Below are positions 34,517 to 46,169 of a DNA stretch of 64,000 nt, one piece after another. The position numbers and the translations under genes were made by a program. Position 1 is the stretch's first letter. Every line of letters begins with the position of its first letter. A model generated the notes under the pieces. The model worked only from the letters and a program-made list of their open reading frames with translations, did no database searches and was not told the origin of the DNA. Source of the DNA: Lolium rigidum (lineage: Eukaryota > Streptophyta > Magnoliopsida > Poales > Poaceae); NCBI RefSeq assembly GCF_022539505.1, contig NC_061508.1, positions 260,654,736 through 260,718,735 of the forward strand, read 5' to 3'.

Positions 34517-37012
34517 GGACGCGTCTCATCAAACGTGACATCACGAGAGATGCGCATCCGACGACCAACGGGGTCCCAACAGCGATAGCCCTTATGCTCA
34601 TCACTGTATCCGAGAAAAACACACTCAATAGACTGAGCGGTCAGCTTGGTGCGATCGCGAGGAGGGAGAAGAACATAGCAAACGCAACCAAATAAACGAA
34701 GTGTCGAGTAATCTGGAGAGCAACCAGAAAGACGCTCGAGAGGAATGCCACCTTGAAGGGCAGCATAAGGCTGAATGTTAATGAGGTAAGTCGACGTAGC
34801 GACAGCCTCAGCCCAGAAATGCGGCGGAAGAGAGGAATCAATCATCATAGCACGGGGAGTCTCAAGAATATGACGATGCTTACGCTCGGCGACACCATTT
34901 TGAGCATGGGCGCCGGGACATGAGAACTGGGCAAGGGTGCCCTGCTCAGCAAGAACACTACGCAGGTGCTGGGAGATATACTCTCCTGCAGAGTCAGCAC
35001 GAAACACACGAATAGGCGTGGAATACTGAGTACGAACCATGGCTGCAAAACGCTGATAAATAGAAAGCACCTCACTGCGAGAGTGCATAAGAAACAACCA
35101 GGTGTATCGCGAAAAATCATCAATAAACAAAATATAGTATCGATGACCCCCTTTCGTAGGAAAGTGAGCCGGACCCCAAACATCTGAATGAACTAAATCA
35201 AAAGGTCGCTGAGATACAGACGCACTAGTAGGATATGGAAGCTGAATCTGTTTGCCTAGTCTACAACCCTGACACGAATGCAAAGACACATCTCCTGAGA
35301 CAAACCCCAGAAGACGACGACGAACTAATGACGATAAACGGGAGCCACAGAGGTGACCCAGCCGATGATGCCACTGCTGAAAAGATCCAGTGACAGAAGC
35401 AGCAACCGCAGGAGAACTGGCAGATGAAGTGGCAGCAGAAGGAACGCGAAGCCAGTCTAACTCCCAGAGCCCCGGGGACTCAAGGCTGCGAGGGCCAGCT
35501 CCAACCAGGGCCTGTGTACGGCGGTCCTGAACAACACAAGAATCAGCGTCAAGAATGACGCGACAACCAGAATCGATGAGCCGACTAGCGGAAAACAGGT
35601 TCATCTTAAGGCCGGGAACATGAGAAACATCGAGGAACGAGAGAAAGAGGGAGTAGAAAGGGTGCCTCGACCGGAAACAGGGAGAGAGGTACCATCAGCC
35701 GTGATAACACGAACAGGCGAAACAAGAGAGCGAAGAGCAGAAAGAATAGAAGACGCAGAGGTCATATGAAAAGAAGCTCCAGAATCCAGATTCCACGGGG
35801 ATGACATACCTGACTGTGTGGAAGGTGGTGGTCGCACGGTGCCAGAAGAGCCAGGCACAGAACCAACAATACCCGTCGAGGAAGAGCCTGTACCAGCGAG
35901 CAGACCACGAAGACCACGGATAATGTCCTGATCAGATAGCGCAACAGCAGAAGATCCTGAAGAACCAGCCGACGACGAGTAAGATGCGGCGGGCGTAAGC
36001 TGGGATCCCTCTGCCAGCAACTAGAGATAGTGTGGCCAGGCCTGCCACAGTAGGTGCAAGGAGGTGACGTCGAACCACGAGGCTGCTGGGGCTGACGCTG
36101 ACCCTGGAATGGAGGAGTAGGAAGTATCGGCTGTGCCGGAGGCCGCAACGAAGCCGGCGGCATAGGAGGTCCACGAGCAGACGGCACAGGAGGGCCACGA
36201 GCAGCAAGAACAGAGGGAACCTCAAGAAGACCAGCACCACGAAGACGAGTCTCCTCAGCACGAAGCTCAGCAAGTACCTCAGAGAGCGGAACACGACCAC
36301 GGGCAAGCAGCTGGGCCCGGCGCGGCTCAAACTCCTTACGGAGCCGCGACAAGAACTCAAAAACGCGCTGGAACTCTAGATCCGCGCGCACAGTTAGACA
36401 TCAGGGACAGGTGGCACACACAGCTGTACGGAGAGAATCAAGCTGACACCAAATAGCAGCACTCTGAGTGTAGAACTCATCAATAGTAGAATCACCCTGC
36501 TGAAGGGCATGCTCCTGGCGGACCACAGACAGGTAGAGAGCATCCCCAGACGGATGATAGCGCTGACGAAGAAAAGCCCACTGAGCAGCAGCGGTGGGAA
36601 GACCCATAAACTCAGCAGCATACTGAGGCAGAACACTGGAGGTGAGAACAGCAGCAGCACGAGCATCCTCATCTATCCACTGAGTGTACTCGGTCAGATC
36701 CAGCCGGTAAGTCGCAACGGCAGTAGAGTGGTCCTGGACCTTCCGATCATAATCAGCCAGAGCAGTGTCATCAGCACTCTTGGCTGCATCCTTATCCGCC
36801 TGAGTAGCATCAGGGGCAAGGGCAACAGGTGGCGGTGCAACAGGCACCGTAGGAGCAACGGGGCGCGGCGGACAGGAGACCCCGCTAGAAAGAACACCCC
36901 AAAGACGAAGACCGCGCATGTGGACGCGCATGAAGGCAACAAAATCAGGGTAATTCACGCCATCAAAGATCACCGGGCAGCGAGGGATCGCAACATAGCC
37001 CGAGGAAGACAT
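34517..37012 (-). pseudogene. Copia Gag, protease and integrase
   Basis: Reading leftward from ATG 37012, Gag begins MSSSGYVAIPRCPVIFDGVN and runs to a frame break near 36400. It continues to a CCHC zinc knuckle (CTYCGRPGHTISSC) near 36020-36060. The protease follows with its LDSGASFHMT active site near 35790, then another break near 35603. Integrase has the HHCC finger (WHHRLGHLC to SCQGC), the catalytic-core landmarks LVHSDVWGP and RADSAGEY, and NGVAERKHR. The frame is cut at FDETRP by the Gypsy-type insertion. These would form the capsid, process it and insert cDNA; three frame breaks and the insertion make this copy inactive. Confidence 0.92.
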
Positions 37013-37546
37013 AGCTTTTTTTCGCTTTTTTTTTTGCTTTTTTTTTCAGATGGAAGTCAACCGACTAGGATCGGTAGCCTGGGAAAATCGGAAAATCGGC
37101 AGCCAGAGAGAACGACGACCGCACAGCCAGAGAGAACGACGACCACACGAGATCAGGCGTGGCAGGGAGGGACGCCAGGAGGACTCGGCGGGAATCGGCA
37201 GGGGCAGGGACGGGCGCCAGGAGACAGCGGCAGGGACGGGCGCCAGGGGATCGACTTTGGGGAATCGACGGGAATCGACAGGGACGGGCGCCAGGAGATC
37301 AGGAAGCCGATCGGGGCCAGGAATTCGGGCGCCTGGAGATCGACTTCGGGGAAGGCGCGCGTCGGAGATCGACTTCGGCCAGGAGATCGGCCACGGGCGG
37401 GGGAGCGGGGCCGGAGGAGACCGGCCACGCGCAGGGGAGATCGGGGCGGCCACGCGCGGAGCAGAGGAGAGATCGAGTCGGGGAGAAGCCGACAGTGGGA
37501 CGGCCGGGAACAAGTCTTTGGAAGGATCAATTTTTCTCTGATACCA
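37013..37546 (-). other. Copia leader and primer-binding site
   Basis: The minus-strand leader between 5' LTR and Gag has GGGCGCCAGG..ATCG-type imperfect repeats. Directly next to the LTR the minus strand reads TGGTATCAGAGAAA (37533-37546), complementary to the 3' end of initiator tRNA-Met, the normal primer for plant Copia elements. Confidence 0.85.
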
Positions 37547-37675
37547 TGTTAGGGAATATAGTTGTTGTATTACTAGGGGCCAAAGGCCACAATATATAGT
37601 ACATGTACAGGTGCACATATGCAGAAAGCCCTAACATATGGGGAAACTACAATATACAGATATATACACCTAACA
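37547..37675 (-). repeat. Copia 5' LTR
   Basis: This 129-bp LTR at the right end is the 5' LTR for the minus-strand element. TGTTAGG and CCTAACA form its inverted termini, and it is followed by the target duplication ACAAT. Confidence 0.95.
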
Positions 37676-37920
37676 ACAATCATTGGTAGCCAACTGGTGT
37701 GAGCAGAGAAGAAGCATAATAGACCAACTCCTAGGCCTAACACAGTTACACAAGCGTGTAAAATCTATAATTTGAAGTTCTCTTCAAGATGCATTTGATG
37801 TATGTTGAATAAAATAGTTTAATATTACGTTAAATATATAGCTTTTGATATGAAATATAGCTTTTGATAGAACTTTGTTGTTTCTAGAATATTACATGAC
37901 TCTCTTTCTATGCACTTAAT

Positions 37921-37951
37921 TATATATATATATATATATATATATTATATT
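37921..37951. repeat. (TA)n microsatellite
   Basis: A run of about 15 TA dinucleotides sits near the right end of the Helitron-like element. Confidence 0.95.
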
Positions 37952-38013
37952 ATATTTACACATATGGTGAAAAAAAATATAGGAGATGTAGCAACGCACG
38001 GGCATTCAACTAG

Positions 38014-39294
38014 TCATTAACAGCATACAAGTTTAGTTGTTTTTGGTCAACCATGAATTCAGAAAAAATCCTAGGGACTTCGGCCACACGGTACATCTGC
38101 GCGGTGGGTCTGAGAAGGTGCTCATGGTGAGTAATATTTTTATAGGGCGGGGCACCACCCAATTCTAGTTGTATACAAACGTGCCCATAATGTGCTCGTC
38201 CTCGGTTGCAGCTGATCCACTACGTACCACGCAACTTCTATGATTGCGTTCATCCACTTCCTGGATGATCATCATAGATTTCTCGCCCTACGAGACTTAC
38301 CGCTGTAAGGATGGGCATAGTTCAGAGGTTCCGATGAGTGTTTCCCATGACATGGGTTGTTTTGCAACTCTCGCCTTGTTTTTGGACGTTGAATACATGT
38401 GGCCGGTACATCGGGTGACTTTGGAAGGGCGATTGATGAGCCAAAATCGTTATCAAATATGTAATGTGATATGTGAATTTTCTATAATGATTTTTCATTG
38501 ATTTTTTTTTGCAAAACTTTTCTCATTCACATGCGAAATAAATGCACATAGTTCAATCTTCCTCGAAACATGTTTTCGTCTTGCTTTATAAATAAAGTCA
38601 CACAGGTTCAAACCAATATAAGGTGATGAGAAGAACCTCTCACACAGTAGATGAAGGACAAACAAAAAAGAGCAAGAAGAAACAATACTTGCCACTGGCA
38701 AGAAGGGTGATAGAGCTCCTCGACAAAGCCCCCAAGAGGGTAATGACGTGTCGCACCACCGTCGTCGAGATCAACGTTCAAGGGTTTTTACTTGGAGCCC
38801 TAACGCGGAGAAGGTACCCATATTAATTCTATGTGCTATGCTATATGGTAACTATCTATGGTACTAGTATCCTCTCTTTTACCATTAATTAGAGTGCCCA
38901 CATCAATTTTTTGTATGCATATTCGTTTTGATAGAATTCGACGGATAAGGATATCTAATTCTGAACTTGACAGCTGAACATGGAATAAGATATTAATTAT
39001 TTAAGGTTATCTGATGGTTTTATTCCTAATGAAGATTTGTGACAACCAATGAATGGTATGCTAGTGTGAACGTTTTGCAAAATGCAATGAATGGATTTGT
39101 GACAAGCCGCATGACGATTTTTTCCCCGTGATTAGCGAAGAACGTATTAATGGGCCAGACCATTATACATGGCCTATACATGAGTTGGGCTGGAAAGCAT
39201 AATAGATACAAGTAGTAATTTTTCTGTTTATTTAATGGCCCAACACTAACAACCTCCATCTCCATGGCTGCATGGCGCGTAAGATCAGTTCACA
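38014..39294. other. Intergenic, no gene supported
   Basis: Short frames are present (for example 38623-38826, Lys/Arg-rich) without recognisable domains. Nothing supports a gene with confidence. Confidence 0.4.
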
Positions 39295-39722
39295 GCGTGT
39301 TTGGCAGCTTGAGGGAAGGGGCATGGGAATTCACAGATGAGAGTTAATCGAGGGATTAGGTTTGGGAAATTGATTAGCAGTCTCATTCCCACGTTTGGTA
39401 TGCTGTGAGATGTGCTACTGGGAATTTCCCTGCCTTACGTGCGCATCTAACGGAAGCAGTTCCGATTCTCTTTCGCGGGCCCACTACCTTCGATGGATGT
39501 TACAGAGTTACACAATGAACGGAAGATTTCTTGTTTCAATTCCCTTTCCCTACTCTAATTCCCAGGCCCCCCCATGGGAAGAGATTCGTGGGAGTTAACC
39601 TCATTAATTCCCTGTCCCATTACCTAATCAAGTCCCATTCCCTCCAGCCAAACGTGGGAGGGCAAGTCACCGACCCCTGAAACTCCCATTCCCTGCGACC
39701 CATTCCCATGAAACAAACACGC
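39295..39722. mobile_element. PIF/Harbinger-like MITE
   Basis: The termini GCGTGTTTGG and CAAACACGC are inverted. The interior is rich in GGGAATTC- and CATTCCC-type words in both orientations, usual for grass Harbinger-derived MITEs of about 430 bp. I could not confirm a target duplication. It ends 150 bp upstream of the small gene at 39872 and may contribute to its promoter region. Confidence 0.5.
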
Positions 39723-39871
39723 TGTCAGGAGACCTTGTGCGATCCAAGTTTCAATCCGATTAGGTATCCAGTCGGACTTGTACTGGGACAAGCCGGCAGT
39801 CCTTTACAAATACCTCCGCACGCGACGACTGCAGGCTGCAACCAGCTCGCAACTCGCCAAGAGAGAGAGAC

Positions 39872-40186
39872 ATGGAGAAAGTTTCAGCAAGAGCCACCGT
39901 TGCCGGCGCCGGTGAAGCGACAGAGCAGGCCCACGAAACAGAGGAGACGACGCCAGGGACGGCGTTCATCGCGGCTCTGTACGCGGAGGCGCTGCGCTAC
40001 ATCGCCATGACGGAGGAGGACCTGGTGGAGGAGTACTGGCAAGCGAGGAAGCTCCGCAAGTACGACCGGAACAAGGAGTGGCCGAAGCGCGCCGCCAGGA
40101 TCGCCAGGGTGCACCCGCCGCCAAAGGAGATGGAGGCGGAGATCGCCGAGTACATGAAGTACCTCGAGGAGGAAGAGGCCCAGTAG
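39872..40186 (+). CDS. Small charged protein of unknown function
   Basis: This intact 104-residue frame starts at ATG 39872, preceded by a purine-rich GAGAGAGAGAC leader. The Ala/Glu/Thr-rich N-terminus (about 1-30) looks disordered. Residues 31-104 are mainly helical and highly charged: AFIAALYAEALRYIAMTEED, then EYWQARKLRKYDRNKEWPKR, a HPPPKEME turn, and an acidic tail ending EEEEAQ. No catalytic motif, signal peptide or membrane segment is visible, and I do not recognise the family. G/C-ending codons dominate, as in expressed grass genes, unlike the AT-rich surroundings. No transposon terminus encloses it, so it is the second candidate host gene here. Confidence 0.65.
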   Translation: MEKVSARATVAGAGEATEQAHETEETTPGTAFIAALYAEALRYIAMTEEDLVEEYWQARKLRKYDRNKEWPKRAARIARVHPPPKEMEAEIAEYMKYLEEEEAQ

Positions 40187-40419
40187 ATCAGCAGATGCTA
40201 CATTAATTTGCAGAACTGTTCCGAGGATCAGATCTCTTGTCCATATTATTCTCTCATAGATGGCTGAAATCCATCTATGAAGAGCTATGTTTAATTTCCT
40301 GATTTTGACTTTGAGATGTGCCAAGAAGTCAAGATCGATTATACCAATTGACAGACCTCCGTAACAATCTTGGTCAGGTATTAGTGTAAAGATATCAAAG
40401 TTTGTTCAAATGCAAAATA

Positions 40420-40477
40420 GTAGCAAGTGCACAGTGTACATCCATCATTCTAATTGAGATTACAGAATAATGGATTA
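40420..40477 (+). repeat. 58-bp direct repeat, copy 1
   Basis: GTAGCAAGTGCACAGTGTAC and the following bases match 41764-41821 with three substitutions and no gaps. Confidence 0.95.
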
Positions 40478-41763
40478 TACTATGATAAAGATAAGAATCA
40501 CATATGTTACCCGCAAAATAAAGGAAAATGACTCTTTTCCATCGAATGTTGTGTCGTGGTGCCTCCGGATGCCGCGTGTCAGATGGTTTCCATCGCGCGC
40601 TATGCGCTTGACAGGCGTCGTGAGACAGCGATGGGTGGGGGGGGGGGGGCACCACGCTGCCTTATCTCTTCCGCCCTCCAACCATTTCCCACTTCTCTCC
40701 CCATAGCCTACGAGCTTCACCATGCCGGCGAGCTGCCGCTCCATCCCTCACGCGCACAGCTGGCAAGATCTCAGCTCGCGTCACCGTCGGCGAGACCCCA
40801 TCCCGCGTCGCCGCCGTTTCTCGCCCACCTCTAGTTGTCTTATTCGTGATGCGAGGACTAGGTGGGCGGAGCTCAAAGGGTGCTGCTAACTAGGGAAGCC
40901 ATGGAGGCGTGTGGCGACACGAGGGTACTGGCTCTGCTGCGAGGGGCCACCACACGAGTGCGAAATCCAAGCTTGTCGGCCCTGCGGCGGCGCTATGATG
41001 CAACTGCAGCAAGGGGGCGGCGGTGCCGAGGCGGTCATCCATGCTACATCAAGAAGGTCGAGCTACAACCCCTGGCACCAACACTGCAAAGGCCAGTCCA
41101 TGGTGCTGCAACCCCTCGTCGCGGGAGCTGCGAAGGTCAGCCGCCGGATTTGCAAAGGCAGGCCACCGGTGCTGCAACCCCCGTCATCGGAACTGCAAAG
41201 GTCGGCCGCCAGTGCTTCAAAAGCCTAGCGACGGTGCTATAGCCCCCCATCACCAGAGCTGCAAAGGCCGGCCGCCGGCGCTGCAACTCCCCGTCACCGG
41301 AGCCGCAAAGGCCGGCCCCAGGTGCTTCAAAAGCCGACGATGGTGTTGCAACCCCCCATCGCCTTAGCTGCCAAGACCGGCCGCAGGTGCTGCAAGCCCG
41401 CCGTCGAGCGCCGCCGCGATGCTGTAAGCCGCTGATGTGCTACAAGCCCGCTGTCGAGCGCAGTGGCGATGTTGCAAGCCCATCGACGTCGGCTCTCCCT
41501 CAGTGCCGCAAGTCGGCCGTCGGGACGCCACCGACGGTGCTACAGGGTGCCGATGTTGCAAAGCCGGGTGGCGGTGCTACCAACCGGAGTCGACGCGGCG
41601 AGGTCCTTCGTCAGACTTTTCTTCGTGCGCGGTGGTGCTTCGTTTCCTTTTCTTTTTCTCTGTGTGGGAGAGCCGAGTGCTGCACATGGGTATGCATGGG
41701 AGTCGGAGGTTCTGGGGAAATATCCTCCGGAGGATCCTCAACACTACCCAAAAAAAATGTTAG
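40478..41763. repeat. Minisatellite-like GC-rich block between direct repeats
   Basis: The 1.3-kb block between the two 58-bp repeats has a poly-G run (40636-40649). From 41050 to 41590 it has many imperfect copies of GCTGCAAAGGCCGGCCGCCG and GTGCTGCAACCCC-type words spaced roughly 65-70 bp. Frames here are low-complexity Arg/Cys/Ala-rich translations of the repeat, open on more than one frame, and are not credible genes. The block ends with a short A run (41751-41758) before repeat copy 2, so a retroposed origin is possible. Confidence 0.6.
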
Positions 41764-41821
41764 GTAGCAAGTGCACAGTGTACATCCATCATACTAATTG
41801 AGATTGCGGAATAATGGATTA
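41764..41821 (+). repeat. 58-bp direct repeat, copy 2
   Basis: This second copy of 40420-40477 ends only four bases before the CACTA terminus at 41826. Confidence 0.95.
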
Positions 41822-42308
41822 CTGTCACTAGTGGAAAATAGGGCTTCCGTGGGAGCCATTTGTCGTGGGCGCGCCTGCACCCGCAACAAATGGGGTGGCC
41901 ACGTCGCTCCGAATCCGGCAGAGGCTTTTGTCGCGGCCTTTTGTCGCGGGCCGTATTACGACCCGCGACAAAAGGGGTCGGCACCCCTTTTGTCGCGGGT
42001 CGTAATACGGACCGCGACAAAATGGCCATGCCTATATATGTAGACAAGCAGCCAGCCACCCCCCACCTCATTTTTTTCTTGGTGGTGAAGGTGGAGGTGT
42101 ATGCTAGCTCATTTTTTCTACATGTGCCTAAGAGGTGTTTGATGGAATGCTTGTGAGAGGGATGCCACTTGGTTTTATTTGATAAGATTTCTCCTCTTTT
42201 TGATCCTAAAAGGTTAGCAACTATTTTCTCGACTATATATATATGCATAGTCCGTACAATACTAATTTTAGCAAGGTGATTGCATCTGATACATATATAA
42301 TTGTACTT

Positions 42309-45300
42309 ATGATGCGGATGAGTCATCCATGGATGTACGGCAACCGATGTGCTCCCGCTTTCGAGAGAGGGCGTGAATTCTTTCCTGCTTGTGGCCGAGG
42401 CCAACAAGTCGAAGCAAGGTTTTATGTGCTGTCCATGTCTAAAATGTAAGAACGAGAAGGATTACTCTTGCTCAAGAGAAATTAAGAGCCACCTGCTTCG
42501 GTTTGGATTCATGTCCAGCTATAATATTTGGACCAAGCACGGAGAAGAAGGGGTTATGATGGAAGACGGTGATGAAGAAGAAGATAATGATGAGCAGTAC
42601 CGATCTATGTTCTCTGAATGCGATGATACCACAATGGACGACAATGAAGAAGAGGGAGGTGAAGAACAGGCATCAGATGATCCTGTTGATGATGATCTTC
42701 GTCGGGCCATTTCTGATGCAAGAAGAGACTGTGGCACGGATAAGGAGAGGTTGCAGTTCGACAAGATGTTAGAGGACCACCACAAATTGTTGTACCCAGG
42801 TTGTGAAGATGGGCATAGAAAGCTGGGTAGCATATTGGAATTGCTGAAATGGAAGGCAGAGGTCGGTGTGACTGACTCGGGATTTGAGAAATTGATGATA
42901 ATATTAAAGAAGCTGTTTCCAAGAAATAATGAATTGCCCGTCAGTACATATGAAGCAAAGAAGCTTGTCTGCCCTCTAGGATTAGATGTGCAGAAGATAC
43001 ATGCATGCATTAATGACTGTATACTCTACCGCGGTGAGAAGTACGAGAATTTGAATAAATGTCCGATATGTGGTGCATTGCGGTATAAGATCAGAAAAGA
43101 TGACCCTGGTGATGTTGAGGGCGAGCCACCCAGGAAGAGGGTTCCTGCGAAGGTGATGTGGTATGCTCCAATAATACCACGGTTGAAACGTTTGTTCAGA
43201 AACAAAGAGCATGCCAAGCTGTTGCGATGGCACATGGAAGAACGTAAGAAAGACGCGATGTTGAGGCACCCCGCTGATGGTCGGCACTGGAGAAACATCG
43301 GGAGAGAGTTCCCGGATTTTGCAGGTGAGGCAAGGAACTTATACTTTGGTCTAAGTACAGATGGCATGAATCCTTTTGGGGAGCACAGCTGCAGTCACAG
43401 CACCTGGCCTGTGACTCTATGTATCTACAACCTTCCTCCTTGGTTGTGCATGAAGCGGAAGTTCATTATGATGCCGGTGCTTATCCAAGGCCCAAAGCAA
43501 CCGGGCAACGACATTGATGTGTACCTAAGGCCATTAGTCGATGAACTTTTGGAGTTGTGGGCCAAACCAGGTGTACGTGTGTGGGATGAGCACACGGAGC
43601 AAGAATTTGACCTACGAGCGTTGCTATTCGTAACCATCAATGATTGGCCTGCTCTCGGTAACATTTCAGGACAGACGAACAAAGGATACAATGCATGCAC
43701 ACACTTGTTTAGATGAGACTCGAAAGTAAATATTTGGGAAAAAGCAGAAAAGTTGTGTACCCGTTCAATCGTCGTTTCCTTCCGCGCAAGCATCCCTTAA
43801 AGAAAAAAGGCAAGCATTTCGATGGCGAGGCAGACCGCCGTCCGAAGCCTGTCCCCCGTAGTGGTGCTGATATATTTGACATGGTCAAGGATTTAAATAT
43901 TATCTTTGGAAAGGGTCCAGGCAGTCGACCTGTTCCGAAAGACGATGACGGACACGCGCCCATGTGGAAGAAGAAATCTATTTTTTGGGAGCTAGAATAT
44001 TGGAAAGTCCTGGAAGTCCGCTCTGCAATCGACGTGATGCACCTGGCCAAGAATCTTTGTGTGAATATTCTAGGTTTTCTGGGCGTGTATGGAAAGACAA
44101 AAGATACTCCAGAAGCACGGGAGGACCAGGAACTTCATAAAGGACGAAACGGCAATCATCCAGGGCAGTTTGTAGGGCCTGCCAGCTACGCTCTTACCAA
44201 ACAAAAGAAGGAGATCTTTTTTGAAGCCCTATTCAGTATCAAAGTTCCGTCTGGTTTCTCGTCGAATATAAAGGGGATAGTAAATATGAAGGAGAAAAAA
44301 TTCCAGAACCTGAAGTCCCATGATCGTCACGTGCTTATGACACAATTGCTTCCGGTTGCATTGAGGGGACTTCTACCGGAAAATGTTCGACTAGCCATTG
44401 TGAAGATATGTGCATTCCTCAACGCAATTTCTCAGAAGGTAATGGATCCAGAAACTTTGTCAGGATTACAGGAAGATGTGGTCGAATGTCTTGTCAGCTT
44501 CGAGTTGTTGTTCCCACCATCCTTCTTCAATATTATGACGCACTTCCTCGTTCACCTAGTTGAAGAGATTAGAATTCTTGGTCCTGTATTTCTACACAAT
44601 ATGTTCCCCTTCGAGAGGTTCATGGGAGTCTTAAAGAAATATGTTCATAACCGAGCTAGGCCGGAAGGAACTATCTCAAATGGCTACGGAACTGAGGAGG
44701 TCACTGAGTTTTGTGTTGACTTTCTTCCTGACCTTAAGCCGATTGGTGTTCCTGAATCTCGGTATGAGGGGAGGCTGACTGGAAAAGGCACACTAGGAAG
44801 GAAAGCAACGGTGTGCAGGGACAAGATTTCTTTCAATCAAGCACACTACACAGTTCTATACAATTCCAGCTTGGTCGCTCCGTACATCGAGAAACATAAG
44901 AATGTTTTACGAGAAATAAACCCGGGCCAGCCCGAGTCCTTGATTACACGTCAACACATGAATACCTTCGGCAGCTTGGTTGCAAAGACATCTCATTAAT
45001 GACCCATCCGTTGTGGAGCAGTCTGTACTTGTTGGCCAGGTTACCATCTTCAAACATATGTACATTCCAAGGGTACGAGATAAATGGGAATACATTTTGC
45101 ACGACCGACCAAGATAAAAAGAGCACCAACCAAAACAGCGGTGTCCGCTTCGATGCAAAAGACGAGAATGGGCAGACCACCACATATTATGGATATATAG
45201 AGGAGATATGGGAACTTGACTATGGTCCCACTTTTAAGGTCCCTTTGTTTCGGTGCAAATGGGTGAAGCTCAGCGCTATACATATTGACGATAAGTACGG

Positions 45301-45628
45301 TATGATAACAGTGGATCCCAACAATCTTGCATACCTGGACGAGCCTTTTATCCTAGCCAGCGAGGTGGCTCAAGTTTTCTACGTGAAGGACATGTCTAGC
45401 AAATCAAGAAAAAGAAATCAACAAAAGAATACATCAACCGAGGAGCCAAAGCGCCACATAGTTCTTTCGGGGAAAAGAAACATCGTGGGAGTGGATGACA
45501 AGACAGACATGTCAGAAGATTATAATAAGTTTAAAGAAATTCCACTCTTCACGGTGAAAATTGACCCAAGCATCTTGCTAAATGATGAAGATTCTCCATG
45601 GCTACGGCGTAGAAGATCACAACACTAG
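42309..45628 (+). pseudogene. TNP2-type CACTA transposase
   Basis: The frame starts MMRMSHPWMYGNRCAPAFER, the entry to a transposon-associated N-terminal domain with a CCPCLKC metal-binding-like motif. After an acidic linker the Transposase_21 region follows (for example KCPICGALRY, then FGLSTDGMNPFGE..STWPV). Next come a DUF4218-like part (FELLFPPSFFNIMTHF..PFERFMG..VHNRA) and a DUF4216-like part (YYGYIEEIWELDY, FRCKWV). Three frame breaks are visible near 42362, 43712 and 44975, so it cannot make full-length transposase. An intact protein of this type cuts and moves CACTA elements by binding their ends. Length and domain order are otherwise near complete, about 1100 residues. Confidence 0.88.
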
Positions 45629-46169
45629 ATGGCGATGTAATAATGTATTCTTCATATATAGTTCCCAAGACAATCTCTACATTTATGTAATAATGAGAAC
45701 CCTTTTCTTCATCCATGGGAATGAAACTGTGCTTGGCTTGTTGATTTTCTTGGCAAGGCGTATCGATGCTCCTTTTATAGGCACGGCACCGCTTCTACTT
45801 TGTCTTATTCCTTCGACAGGGCGTCGTGCGCTACATGCTTTATCTCATCAAGCAGTGCGTCCACCCACGCGTCCTTATCCTGCCGACAGCTTTAGTCGCG
45901 GTTGCAGCCACCAACCGTGACAAAAGGTTACCGACACATCCTTATCCTGCCGACAGCTTTAGTCGCGGTTGCAGCCACCAACCGTGACAAAAGGCCCTCC
46001 TAGATAAGCCTCCCCCAGTCTTTTGTCCCGGTTTGAGCCTCCACCCGAGATGAAAGTTTCGCGCGCCACTTCGTTAATTCCCGCCTATTTTCTTCCCGCA
46101 TTCCCGCCATTTTTCCACTATATATATGTAGGCTTGGACTCATATATGCAAACCTCATCACTCTCTCCC
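45629..46169 (+). promoter_or_regulatory. Intergenic region with 67-bp duplication and TATA box
   Basis: TCCTTATCCTGCCGACAGCT and the next 47 bases occur at 45872 and again at 45939, each ending with the TTTAGTCGCGG..CCGTGACAAAAGG motif that resembles subterminal CACTA repeats. A TATA box (CTATATATATG at 46119-46129) lies about 45 bp before the next ORF, suggesting that this internal array includes a promoter. Confidence 0.55.

Larger units (their letters stand above)
19934..37675 (-). mobile_element. Copia retrotransposon with 130-bp LTRs
   Basis: Both ends carry the same short LTR (TGTTAGGGAATATA to CACCTAACA), flanked by the target duplication ACAAT (19929-19933 and 37676-37680). Coding domains run leftward in Copia order: Gag, protease, integrase, then reverse transcriptase and RNase H. 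The pol region is interrupted at 21921-34516 by a Gypsy-type element with its own GGACG duplication. Without that insertion the element is about 5.1 kb. Frameshifts occur in gag and pol, so it is no longer autonomous. Confidence 0.95.
16543..38013 (+). mobile_element. Helitron-like element containing the nested insertions
   Basis: The right end reads GTAGCAACGCACGGGC, a few bases, then CTAG with T following, which matches the 3' terminus style of grass Helitrons (GC-rich hairpin then CTRR). The left end TCTATACTATTATATTG begins with the required TC, but the base before it is G, not the expected A. Removing the Copia element leaves about 3.7 kb. That remainder has a GC-rich exon-like segment near 16930-17340 and several splice-like sites (for example after 17335 and 19770), which suits captured gene fragments, but no helicase is present. 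Both ends come from motif recognition and the left end is weaker. Confidence 0.45.

Noticed and set aside
36509..37599. Long plus-strand Arg/Gly-rich frames
   Set aside because: They are antisense to Copia gag and its repeat-rich leader and show no domain.
40862..41801. Several 105-126 residue frames rich in Cys, Ala, Arg
   Set aside because: They are translations of a minisatellite-like repeat, open in multiple frames at once.
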